14,940 nt of DNA, from assembly GCA_024227975.1 (NCBI GenBank), contig JAAETV010000559.1:1-14940 (forward strand), given 5' to 3'. This stretch comes from Actinomycetes bacterium (lineage in GTDB: Bacteria > Actinomycetota > Acidimicrobiia > Acidimicrobiales > SZUA-35). Position numbers and translations under genes: made by a program. The notes below the pieces were generated by a model, which worked only from the letters and a program-made list of their open reading frames with translations, was not told the origin of the DNA and searched no databases. Positions 1 through 9,800 of this stretch are shown here, piece by piece; position 1 is the stretch's first letter; each line of letters starts with the position of its first letter.

Positions 1-510
1 CGTGAGTGGGGTTCGTAGCTCGTGACCAACCTCAGCGAGGAGCTGACGCCGTTGATCGTCCGCCGTTTCGAGCCGGCCGGCCATCCGGTTGAACGACTCA
101 ACGACCTCTCGTATCGGGCCCGAAGGTATTGGCTTGACTCGAGCCGCGTAGTCACCATCCGCCAATCGACCGGCGGTGTCGATCAGCGACCGGATGGGCC
201 AGAAGGCCCGTATGGCCAAGCGGAGGCCAACGGCAAGGAGCAGGCCAAGCCCGGTCCACGAGACGAGGGCGATGGCAACACTGGCCCATCCCCCGATGGC
301 GGTCGCCAATATCACGCCGAAAGCGAGTGGCAGGATCACGATCATCGCGACCCCGAGCAGTGCCCCGCCGATCATACGGCGGCCGAATCGTGACCACGCC
401 TCGGCTTCTGGCCCTCTCGCCGGTGGCCAGGACTCGTTCTTTGGCCACCACACCGGTGATCGTCGACGGCCCCAGCCGATGTGACGGGGTCGCGACCGTG
501 ACCTAATCAT
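1..510 (-). CDS. Sensor histidine kinase, N-terminal part (cut by window edge)
   Basis: Reading the minus strand from ATG at 510 gives an open frame of 170 codons that runs off the left edge without a stop. Seen: a basic, Trp-rich cytoplasmic N-terminus (about 1-45), two hydrophobic helices (about 46-70 and 75-96) separated by only a few residues, a HAMP-like linker (about 97-150, with PIRSLIDTAGRLADGDYA), then the H-box GHELRTPLT with the likely phospho-accepting His163. The ATP-binding domain lies outside the window. By family knowledge it autophosphorylates and passes phosphate to the response regulator encoded just upstream. Its ATG overlaps the regulator's 3' end by 8 nt, so the pair is translationally coupled. 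The near absence of an extracytoplasmic loop is typical of intramembrane-sensing kinases. The signal is unknown. Confidence 0.9.
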   Translation of the reverse strand, partial: MIRSRSRPRHIGWGRRRSPVWWPKNESWPPARGPEAEAWSRFGRRMIGGALLGVAMIVILPLAFGVILATAIGGWASVAIALVSWTGLGLLLAVGLRLAIRAFWPIRSLIDTAGRLADGDYAARVKPIPSGPIREVVESFNRMAGRLETADDQRRQLLAEVGHELRTPLT

Positions 511-1180
511 CGGTGAATCGGTAGCCGATCCCGTGCACGGTGAGTACATATCGAGGATTGCGTGGGTCTGGCTCCACTTTGCGGCGGATGTTCTTGATGT
601 GGGCATCGATCGCTCGTTCATAGGATTCGAAGCTGACGCCGTGTACGGCGTCGAGTAGTTGGCTCCGGGTGAACACCCGACCGGGCTGAGCGACGAGGGC
701 AGCAACGATCTGAAACTCGGTTGGGGTCAGATCGATGTCAGCACCGGCGATCAGCACTCGCATCTTTGGCACGTCGACGATCACCTCCCCCACCCGGAAC
801 ACCTCCTTGTTCGGTACGGAGCCGGCTCGGCGCAACACCGCTCGGATCCTGGCTATGAGCTCTTTCGGCCCAAACGGCTTGACAACATAGTCATCGGCAC
901 CAAGTTCGAGTCCGACGACCCGGTCAGTCTCGTCGGCCCGGGCAGTCAGGATCACGATCGGAACGTCGGACTCGGCCCGTAGCTCCCGAACCACATCGAG
1001 CCCGTCGAGGCCTGGCAGCCCGAGGTCGAGCACGACGAGGTCAGGGCGGTGCCGACGGAAGGTGTCAACCGCCCCCTGTCCGTCGGCCGCTTCGAGCACG
1101 GCGAAGCCCGCCTGATCCAGGTAGTCCCTGACCAGGCGGGTGATTCTGGGTTCGTCGTCGACGACCAGGACCGTTGTCAC
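503..1180 (-). CDS. OmpR/PhoB-family response regulator
   Basis: A 225-residue protein of typical length for the family. The receiver domain (about 1-118) shows the acidic pair D8/D9, the phospho-acceptor D52 in VVLDLGLPG, T79 in ILTA and K101 in KPFG. A winged-helix DNA-binding domain follows (about 127-225), with LTPTEFQIVAAL and ending in VHGIGYRF. It should be phosphorylated by the kinase encoded next (8-nt overlap) and then bind promoter DNA. I chose GTG at 1180, giving VTTVLVVDDEP, the normal beginning of a receiver domain. An in-frame TTG at 1198 would add six residues, but neither has a clear Shine-Dalgarno. It lies 34 nt after the small membrane-protein gene, so the three genes probably form one operon. 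Target genes cannot be told from the sequence. Confidence 0.93.
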   Translation of the reverse strand: MTTVLVVDDEPRITRLVRDYLDQAGFAVLEAADGQGAVDTFRRHRPDLVVLDLGLPGLDGLDVVRELRAESDVPIVILTARADETDRVVGLELGADDYVVKPFGPKELIARIRAVLRRAGSVPNKEVFRVGEVIVDVPKMRVLIAGADIDLTPTEFQIVAALVAQPGRVFTRSQLLDAVHGVSFESYERAIDAHIKNIRRKVEPDPRNPRYVLTVHGIGYRFTDD

Positions 1181-1214
1181 GCGGCCAGTCTCGCACAACG
1201 AGCATGGTGGCTAG

Positions 1215-1664
1215 TCACGAGCCGGTGCCGTCGACATGATCGTTGTAGGGGGCGTCGAGGTCGTCGACTTCGCGGCGAGCCTGGCGCAGGTGCTCCTCCC
1301 ACTCGCCCTCCTCAGCCGAGCGAGGCGGGTGAGGGGCCGGTGGCTGGTAGGGGCGGCCCTTGTTTCGCCACTGGGCGCCTTCTCGTCGCATCGCATGGTG
1401 CCAGCCATAGGGCCGGCTCTCCTCAACCGAATCGCCCCACCGAGGCCCGCACCAACCCTGGCCGCGGCCACGACCGCGACCGAGGAATCGCAGGAAGACA
1501 CTGAAGACCAGGACGACGAGGAACACCTTGAGCAGTAGGAACGGGAGGTACAAGGCCAACCCGATGATCGAGCTTGCGGTGCCGGCGAGGGCGCTGGCAA
1601 CGAAGAAGCCGAGCCCGAACAGGATGAGCCCGAAGAAGGGGAATCGCCGGACGGTACCAATCAT
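1215..1664 (-). CDS. Small two-helix membrane protein, first gene of the two-component operon
   Basis: 149 residues; I do not recognise a named family. Seen: two hydrophobic segments (about 8-27 and 31-60), then a Gly/Arg run (63-70, GRGRGRGQ), a segment rich in Trp, His and Tyr (71-112), and a charged, probably helical tail (117-137, with EWEEHLRQARREVDD). The start is well supported: AAGGAGAT at 1668-1675 lies 3 nt upstream of the ATG at 1664. The short loop between the helices suggests a hairpin with the tail in the cytoplasm. It precedes the response regulator by 34 nt and is probably co-transcribed with the regulator and kinase. It may be a signalling partner or a target of the system; that is inference from position and topology only. 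Confidence 0.75.
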   Translation of the reverse strand: MIGTVRRFPFFGLILFGLGFFVASALAGTASSIIGLALYLPFLLLKVFLVVLVFSVFLRFLGRGRGRGQGWCGPRWGDSVEESRPYGWHHAMRREGAQWRNKGRPYQPPAPHPPRSAEEGEWEEHLRQARREVDDLDAPYNDHVDGTGS

Positions 1665-1678
1665 GTCATCTCCTTGTG

Positions 1679-1709
1679 ATTTGCCTGAGGGTCATCATCA
1701 GGGGCAAAT
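1679..1709. promoter_or_regulatory. Imperfect inverted repeat in the divergent intergenic region
   Basis: ATTTGCC (1679-1685) pairs perfectly with GGCAAAT (1703-1709). TGA (1686-1688) then pairs with TCA (1698-1700), leaving a 2-nt bulge (1701-1702) and a 9-nt loop. It lies 3 nt upstream of the Shine-Dalgarno of the small membrane-protein gene and within the 117-nt region shared with the divergent phosphotransferase gene. It could be an operator, perhaps for autoregulation by the adjacent response regulator, or a hairpin in the 5' leader. I saw no convincing -10/-35 pair to decide between these. Confidence 0.4.
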
Positions 1710-1781
1710 GTGGAGGAATTGTGGACCAGGGCCAGAGGTTCGTGGCAGGTCGAGAAGTCTGGCCAGGCGTAGGCTCAGACG

Positions 1782-2675
1782 ATGGGTGGGGCCAAGATGC
1801 CGGCGGCAGAGATCGAGATCTCCGAAGAACTGGTCCGGGGCCTACTCAATGACCAGCATCCAGACCTGGCCGATCTCGAGATCCGTGCCCTGGCCAATGG
1901 TTGGGACAACGCCCTGTACCGACTCGGTCGAGAGCTCATTGTCCGGCTGCCTCGGCGACAGCTGGCGGCCACCCACGTCGCTCATGAGCTGACCTGGCTG
2001 CCCAGGCTAGCCCCTCACCTCCCCCTGCTGATCCCGGTTCCCGTTCGGGCCGGCCACCCGTCGGATCGGTACCCCTGGTGCTGGTCGATCGTCCCCTGGT
2101 TCGACGGAGCGTCTGTCGGGACGTCACCATTCGCTGACCCGGCCCTGGCCGCAACCCAACTCGGTGGATTCCTGGCTGCCCTACACCAGACCGCCCCGCC
2201 GGACGCTCCGGCAAACCCCTACCGGGGCGGACCGCTGGCCGATCGGAGCGAGATCACGATGGAGCGCCTAGCCGTCATCAGTGACCAGGTCGACACCGAA
2301 GCGGTGCTGTCGGCGTGGCTGGCGACATCAGCGCGACCACCATGGGATGGCCCACCCCTTTGGATCCACGGAGATCTTCACCCTCTCAACATGATCCGGG
2401 TCGACAACGAACTGGTCGCCATCATCGACTTCGGTGACCTCACCGGTGGTGACCCGGCCACAGATCTGCTGGCCGGGTGGGCCCTGTTCGACGAGCCTCA
2501 TCGCGCCATCTTCCGCGCCGCGGCCGACTCCGCCAGCCGCCCAATCGACGACGACATGTGGGAGCGGGGGCGAGGATGGGCGATCACCCATTCCCTCGCT
2601 CTTCTCGCCAACAGCGCTGACTCCCCGATGCTGGCCGCCATCAGCCAACGGGCCCTCGACGCTGCCGTGTCCTGA
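1782..2675 (+). CDS. APH-fold phosphotransferase (aminoglycoside/macrolide phosphotransferase-like)
   Basis: 297 residues, typical of the family. The catalytic loop HGDLHPLN (196-203) has the Brenner-type Asp and Asn, and the metal-binding segment IIDFGD (214-219) follows. The N-lobe strand ELIVRLP (51-57) lies where these kinases bind ATP. Members transfer phosphate from ATP to a hydroxyl on an antibiotic or a small metabolite. The substrate cannot be read from the sequence, and many chromosomal homologues are not resistance genes. An in-frame ATG at 1797 (MPAAEIEISEELV) is an equally plausible start, since neither has a strong Shine-Dalgarno. The gene is divergent from the two-component operon and convergent with the acyl-CoA dehydrogenase gene, 4 nt apart, so it is probably its own transcription unit. 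Confidence 0.88.
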   Translation: MGGAKMPAAEIEISEELVRGLLNDQHPDLADLEIRALANGWDNALYRLGRELIVRLPRRQLAATHVAHELTWLPRLAPHLPLLIPVPVRAGHPSDRYPWCWSIVPWFDGASVGTSPFADPALAATQLGGFLAALHQTAPPDAPANPYRGGPLADRSEITMERLAVISDQVDTEAVLSAWLATSARPPWDGPPLWIHGDLHPLNMIRVDNELVAIIDFGDLTGGDPATDLLAGWALFDEPHRAIFRAAADSASRPIDDDMWERGRGWAITHSLALLANSADSPMLAAISQRALDAAVS

Positions 2676-2679
2676 GCGG

Positions 2680-3936
2680 TCAGCTCTGACGTTGGGTACC
2701 GACAGCCAGGTCCTTGAACGGGCTCACAGTGTCAATGCCGGGCTCCTTGGGCAATCCCAAGACCCGCTCACCCATGATGTTGCGCAGGACCTGATCCGAA
2801 CCGCCGGCGATGGCCATGGCCGGCATCCCCAGCACATAGCTGGCCCAAGAGAATGTCCCCCACTCCCCTGTATCGGCCACCAACCGGGGGCCGAGCACCT
2901 TGGACACCAAGGCCGACGTTCGGCGCATGTTGTCGGTCAGGGAGAGCTTGCCTCCCGACATCTCCGGCCCCGGAAGCTCACCTGCCTTCATCTTGGCGAT
3001 GGCCCGCTGGTTGGTGTACCTCAGGATCTGGCCATTGATATAGATCTCCATCAGGTCCTGGCGAACGACAGGGTCATCGGCCAATCCGAAATGACGGACC
3101 ATCTCCTTCAAACGGGTGAAGCCTCCACCGGCCGCCCCACCCCCGATAGAAGCTCGCTCATTCATCAGGGTGGTCAGGGCCACCCGCCAACCGTCATTCA
3201 CCTCGCCCAGGCGATTGGTGTCCGGGATCCGGACCTCATTGAAGAAGACCTCATTGAAGTTGGCGCCCCCCGTCATCTGCCGCAGGGGTACTATGTCGAT
3301 CCCCGCTGAGCGCATGTCGACGACGAACCCGGTGAGCCCCCTGTGCTTCGGCATGTTGGGATCGGTACGGCATATGACCTCGCCGACGTCGGAATAGTGG
3401 GCACCCGAAGTCCACACCTTCTGACCGGTGACGATCCACTCCTCACCGTCTCGCTCCGCTTTCATCTGCAGGCTGGCCAGGTCGGACCCCGCGCCCGGCT
3501 CGGAGAAGAGCTGGCAGCCAACAACATCACCCCGGTACATCTTCGGCAGGAGATCCTTCACCACCTCAGGGTTACCATGGTCGAGGATCGTGGGGGCAAC
3601 CATGCCGAGCCCGATCCCGAAGAACCCTTGATCGGGAATGTCGTAGCGGACCTCCAACTCACCGTAGGCCCGCTCGTAGGTTCGAGGCAGACCTCGGCCT
3701 CCGAGCTCGACGGGGCCCGTGATCCAGCCGAGACCGGCGTCATAGCGCTTTGCCCGCCATTGCTGAGCCAGGGCTAGTTCGGCTGCCTCCTGCTCCCGGT
3801 CGACTTCATCGAACAGGGCGGCATCGTCGGGGCCCTCACCCCAAACGAACTGCTTGGCTTCGGCCTTCAGGCTTGCGTTGGTGTCGAGAAACGAGGCGGC
3901 CTCGGCGGTGAATGCTTCGAGCGTGATATCGGACAT
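2680..3936 (-). CDS. Acyl-CoA dehydrogenase (FadE-like)
   Basis: 418 residues from ATG at 3936. It is an FAD-dependent enzyme that makes the alpha,beta-double bond in an acyl-CoA and passes electrons to electron-transfer flavoprotein. Seen: an alpha-helical N-terminal domain; the flavin/substrate signature QLFSEPGAGSDLASL (about 142-156) followed by GQKVWTSGA; the middle beta-domain ending near VRIPDTNRLGEVNDGW; and a C-terminal helical domain ending with the GERVLGLPKEP type motif. The usual C-terminal catalytic Glu is absent (GGSDQ, 378-382), but Glu260 in MNERASIGGG sits where isovaleryl-CoA dehydrogenase has its base. The frame is open to 4011; the extra 25 residues look unlike the family, and AAGGGA lies upstream of 3936. 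The chain substrate is unknown. It stands 188 nt after narI and is probably a separate unit. Confidence 0.92.
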   Translation of the reverse strand: MSDITLEAFTAEAASFLDTNASLKAEAKQFVWGEGPDDAALFDEVDREQEAAELALAQQWRAKRYDAGLGWITGPVELGGRGLPRTYERAYGELEVRYDIPDQGFFGIGLGMVAPTILDHGNPEVVKDLLPKMYRGDVVGCQLFSEPGAGSDLASLQMKAERDGEEWIVTGQKVWTSGAHYSDVGEVICRTDPNMPKHRGLTGFVVDMRSAGIDIVPLRQMTGGANFNEVFFNEVRIPDTNRLGEVNDGWRVALTTLMNERASIGGGAAGGGFTRLKEMVRHFGLADDPVVRQDLMEIYINGQILRYTNQRAIAKMKAGELPGPEMSGGKLSLTDNMRRTSALVSKVLGPRLVADTGEWGTFSWASYVLGMPAMAIAGGSDQVLRNIMGERVLGLPKEPGIDTVSPFKDLAVGTQRQS

Positions 3937-4124
3937 GGTCTGCTTTCCCTTGTCGGTCCCGGATAGCGGTGAGCGGCGCGCCAAACCGTACCGCCCAGGA
4001 TGGCCAGCCAACCAGCTACGAGCACGGGTAATCCCGAGGCGGTGTCTGCTTGATGTGATAGAGCGTGGTGGTAGCCGACCCCCGTGGAGCCGACCTTCTC
4101 CGCTGGCCTACTACCCCAGACCCG

Positions 4125-4844
4125 CTAGGGGATTCGCTCCAAAGTCTTGTCTGCCGCCGGGTGGTAGACGGAGTCGGGCTGGCGGATGCGGACCACCCGC
4201 TGCCATGGACGTACCAGGTACCCCAGAGGCAGGGTCACGATGTGCACCAGCCGGCTGAAGGGGAACACGGCGACGAAGACCCAGAACATGAAGGCGTGGA
4301 ACTGGAGGATGAATGGCAACGGGTCGACCAGTTCGGGTCGTGGGCTCAGGGTCAAGAGCGACCGTACGTATGGCACGAAGACCGATGTCCCCCAGAACGA
4401 GCCCCACCGATAGCCAACGGCAATCCAGATACCGGTGACGATCTGGATGGCGAGCACAGTCAGCACCACATGATCCATGGGTGAACTAACGACCTGTATC
4501 CGTCGACTGGTCAACCGGCGCCAGCACAAGATCCCCAGGCCGAAGGCGGCCCACAGGCCCAGGGCGAGCCCGGTCGCTTCCAGGAGGTAGAGACGAAGCG
4601 GGGCACCATTCCAGATCTCGAAACCCTGAGGAACGATCAGGGCCAGGAGATGGCCAACCAGGACCAGGACCAGGCCCCAATGGAATGAGACCGATCCCCA
4701 ATACAGGCGCCTGCTCTCCAGCAACTGGGAAGACAGTGACGACACCGAAAACGGATGTTGACGCCAGCGCACGATGGTCACAATCACGGCCAAGGCCACC
4801 GCAACATAGGGAAACACGGCAAACAAAAGGTCATTGCTGCTCAT
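4125..4844 (-). CDS. narI: Respiratory nitrate reductase gamma subunit (cytochrome b)
   Basis: 239 residues with five hydrophobic segments, close to the usual NarI length. It anchors NarGH to the membrane, oxidises quinol and passes electrons through two b hemes to NarH. Histidine ligands are visible as two pairs: H55 and H65 in the second helix (SFHWGLVLVLVGH) and H183 and H201 in the fifth (QFHAFMFWVF through RLVH). The start ATG overlaps the narJ stop in ATGA and is preceded by GGAG, 7 nt away. It is the last gene of the narGHJI run. No strong intrinsic terminator was found in the following gap, only a weak CCCC/GGGG pairing at the stop codon. Confidence 0.97.
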   Translation of the reverse strand: MSSNDLLFAVFPYVAVALAVIVTIVRWRQHPFSVSSLSSQLLESRRLYWGSVSFHWGLVLVLVGHLLALIVPQGFEIWNGAPLRLYLLEATGLALGLWAAFGLGILCWRRLTSRRIQVVSSPMDHVVLTVLAIQIVTGIWIAVGYRWGSFWGTSVFVPYVRSLLTLSPRPELVDPLPFILQFHAFMFWVFVAVFPFSRLVHIVTLPLGYLVRPWQRVVRIRQPDSVYHPAADKTLERIP

Positions 4845-5358
4845 CGAGCCACTCCGATCATGACCGGCTTCAGGTCTTGGACGACGGCCACAGTTGCGGC
4901 CAGGACATGGCGATAGGGGTTGGCCTTGTCGGCTGCGGCCAGGGTGCTCTCCATCGTGGTCACCGCTCCAGGCAAGACTTCGAGTAGGTCGGCCCGGGGC
5001 TCGGGGACGACGGCCAGATACCGCAGGATGGGTTCGATGTGGTCCGGCAACTCTCCGCCGAGGTCGACACCGTGTTCGGTCATGTCCCGTTTCAGATCAG
5101 CCATGAACTCACCCCGTCGGTAGTTCTCCCCCCAGGTCACATGGCCCACATAGGGGACGAAGGCCGGGGACAAGTCCAAGGTGCGGGTGTGGAGCTCTTC
5201 CCACTGGCCGAGCTCGAGCTCGCTCACCTCGTCGAGGAACTGGCCCATCTGGCGACTGGCCACCCCGGAGGACAGTGAAGCCACCGCAGTAGCCAACGAC
5301 TCTCGATGGGTCGGATTCGGATAGCGATAGCCGAGAGCTACAACCTGGGTGGGATGCA

Positions 5359-5359
<1 letters not shown>
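4841..5359 (-). CDS. narJ: Nitrate reductase assembly chaperone NarJ
   Basis: 172 residues, mainly helical, of the NarJ/TorD family, though shorter than E. coli NarJ. The conserved stretch WEELHTRTLDLSPAF (about 53-67), followed by GENYRRGEFMADLK, is the family hallmark. By family knowledge it binds apo-NarG in the cytoplasm, helps insert the molybdenum cofactor and Fe-S cluster FS0, and holds NarGH until it docks on NarI; it is not part of the final enzyme. The gene is translationally coupled on both sides: its ATG shares one base with the narH TAA (TAATG), and its TGA overlaps the narI ATG. Confidence 0.95.
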
Positions 5360-6870
<1,511 letters not shown>

Positions 6871-6882
6871 GATGTGCTGCTC

Positions 6883-9800
6883 CTAGTAGTCGGGCCGCTC
6901 GATGCGGCGGACGTAGACGAAGGTGTCGCGGTTGACCCCAGTGGGGCCCCAATAGTTGAAGGCGTACGTGAACTGGGCGTAGCCACCGCTCATCAACACC
7001 GGCTTGAGCCGGGCCCGAGTCAGGGAGTTGTTCATGCCAGCCCGTTTCTTGCGCCGAGGTGAGATCGGGATACCGACCGTGCGCTCGGTGGCGTGATAGA
7101 CGAACACGGTGCCCCGGGGAATCCTCGACGAGGTGGTGCAGCGCTGCACAAAGACCCCATTGTCGTTGTAGAGCTCGACCCAGTCATTGTCGGTGATACC
7201 GAGATCAGCGGCATCCTTGACATTGAGCCAGATCGGGTAGCCCCCGCGGGAGAGCGTCATCATCCGTTCGTTGTCGCCGTACGTCGAGTGGATCGACCAC
7301 TTGCCATGGGGCGTGATGTAGTTGAACAAGCGACCGTCTTGGCCCTCGGCCAAGGACTCCTCGGTCTCGGACAACATGACATGGTCAGGCCGCGGCTTGT
7401 AGCCGGGAAGGTGCTCACCCCACTCGATGTAGGTGCCGTGATCGAGGTAGAAGTGCTGGCGACCGGTGAGGGTCCGCCATGGCACCAGTTGCTCGACATT
7501 GAGGGTGAAGGGGCTGTAGGGCCGACCCTTACCGATCAGTCCACTCCAGGTCGGAGTGGTGAGGACGCGTCGAGGCTGGGTGACCAGCTGAGCGAAATCG
7601 ATGCGGGTATCACGCTGACCGGCTCCGAGATGGGTGAGGCTTCGGCCCGTCTTGGCCTCTTCGGCCAAGAAGGCTCGATGGGCCAGCTCACCGTTCGATG
7701 CCGGATCTAGGGCCAGGATCGCCTCGCACACCTCCCGATCACGCTCCAGCGATGGCCGCAGGAGTTGGTCGCCCTCCATGCTGCGACGATCAGGCTGCTT
7801 GCGGGCCAGCTCATCGTAGAACTCTTCGACCTGGACACGAAGGCCATGGGCCGCGACACCATTGTTCCTCACCCCAAGACCGAGTGAGGTCATCTGCTCG
7901 TAGAGCTCCCTGTACTTTCGCTTCACCACCTTGAAGCGTGGCATCGTCTTGCCGGGGATGGCCTCGACCTCGCCCGCTCGCCAGTCACCAACCTGGGGTT
8001 GGGATATCTCGTCGGCGCTGTCATGGACGAGGGGTTGCATGACCACGTCTTCAGCCGATTCCGACAGGTGCCCGCCTGAGAGCTCGGCGACCTTCTTGGC
8101 CAAAGCAGAGAAGGTCTGCCAGTCCGTCTTCGACTCCCACGCTGGGGGCACCGCAGCCTGCATCGGATTGATGAAGGTGTGCATGTCGGTGCTGTTGAGA
8201 TCGTCCTTCTCGTACCAGGTCGCGGCGGGTAGGACCAGATCGGAGTAGAGGGCCGAGGTGTCCATCCTGAAGTTCAGATCTACGACCAGATCCATCTTCC
8301 CGATGGGGGCATCGGGCCTGACCTTCACCTCATCCACCCCATGGTCGTCGGGTTCGGTGGCGATGGCGGTCGAGTCGGTGCCCAGGTAGTGGCGCATGAA
8401 GAACTCGTGGCCCTTGGCTGAGGTACCAATGGCGTTGCCCCGCCAGATGAACCAGGTCCGAGGCCACGACTCGGGGGCATCCGGATCGTCAATAGCGAGC
8501 TCCAAGTCACCCGACGTCACCCGATCGGCGACGTATGCGGTGACGGCCTCGTCGGTGTCTGCCCCTTTGCGGCGAGCCTGACGCACGACGTCGATCGGGT
8601 TCTCCTTGAATTGCGGGAAGAAGGGCAGCCAGCCCTGGCGTACCGCTCGGGCTTGGTGGTCAATGGTGTGGCTATGGCGTTCGGGGTGGTCGTCGGGCAG
8701 CGAGTCGTATTCGCGGTAGCCCCGCTCATAGCGCCACTGGTCAGAGTGGACATAGTGGAACGAGGGCGTGTTTTGATGCCGGGGGGCGTAGCCCCAGTCG
8801 AGCCCGAAAGCAATCGAGCCCCACGAGGCTGCATTGACCAGTTTCTCCTGGCCGACATAGTGGGCCAGACCGCCACCGTTGACCCCGACCGAGCCGGTGA
8901 GCATGAGGGCCACGATGCCCGATCGGTAAAGCAGGTTGTTGTGGTACCAGTGGTTGGCACCGGCCCCAATGATGATCAGGTTCTTGCCCCCGGTCAGCTC
9001 GCCGTTGCGGCCCCACTCACGGGCGAACTTCACCACGGTGTCGCGATGGATCCCCGTGTAACGCTCCTGCCAAGCCGGGGTGTATGGCGAATCGTCGTCG
9101 TCGTAGCTGGCGGCGTCGTAGCCCTTGAGTCCACGGTCGACCCCGAAACGGGCATTGAGGAGATCAAAGACGGTGGTTACCTTCACCGGGCCGTCAGCGG
9201 TATATACCGTCCGCACTGGGACTGAGCGTGTGATGTTGCCATCGCTGCCGAAGAAATCGAGCTCGACGTCGATGACCTCATCATGGTGGTCGATGAAGGA
9301 CAGCCGAGGGCTGATCTTCTCTCCCCGCACGGTGTCGACAAGCTCCAGGTTCCAGTGACCCTTGTCTTCCTCGGCCCAGCGATCGCCGATGCTGCCGTTC
9401 GGCATGCGAGGAGCATCAGCTTCCTCGTCCCACATCAGCAGCTTCCACTCGGGGTTCTCGACCCTGGCATAAGCCGAGAGCCTTCCGGCCCGGAGGTATT
9501 TGCCGGCCTTGGCATCTTCGACCTGAACCAGGAACGGGAGATCGGTGTACTGGCGGGCGTAGCTCTCGAAGTAGTCGACCTTTCGCTGGTTGTAGAACTC
9601 GGTGAGCAGGACATGGTTGACAGCCAGCCAGAAGGCGGTGTCCTGACCTGGGTTGGAGGGAATCCACCAGTCGGCGTACTTGGCCACCTGGGAGAAGTCA
9701 GGGCTGAAGACAGCGAGCTTGGCCCCGGCGTGGCGCACTTCGGAGATGAAGTGGGTGTCGGGGGTCCTGGTCATGTTGAGGTTGGAGCCCATGACGGCAA

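Noticed and set aside
2679..2690. GTCAGCTCTGAC palindrome between the convergent genes, considered as a terminator
   Set aside because: The loop would be 2 nt, the stem only 5 bp, and there is no T-run on either strand.
2434..3309. Long plus-strand open frame opposite the acyl-CoA dehydrogenase gene
   Set aside because: It overlaps both the phosphotransferase and the dehydrogenase, has no recognisable domain, and its composition is that of an antisense shadow in high-GC DNA.
3937..4011. 25-residue N-terminal extension of the acyl-CoA dehydrogenase
   Set aside because: It is basic and unlike the family, and ATG 3936 (MSDITLEAF) has an acceptable ribosome binding site and normal family length.
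4049..4063. TTGATGTGATAG, resembling an FNR/CRP-type site in the gap between narI and the acyl-CoA dehydrogenase gene
   Set aside because: Only one half-site matches; the second half of the dyad is missing, and the position is downstream of the nitrate operon rather than upstream.
3937..4124. 188-nt gap between narI and the acyl-CoA dehydrogenase gene, checked for a small gene, tRNA or terminator
   Set aside because: No coding frame, tRNA fold or strong hairpin with a T-run was found; only weak GC pairings such as CCCC/GGGG near the narI stop and a GCGCGC-type palindrome.
8611..9225. 204-residue plus-strand open frame inside narG
   Set aside because: It is fully antisense to narG, whose coding frame is unambiguous, and it shows no domain or start context.
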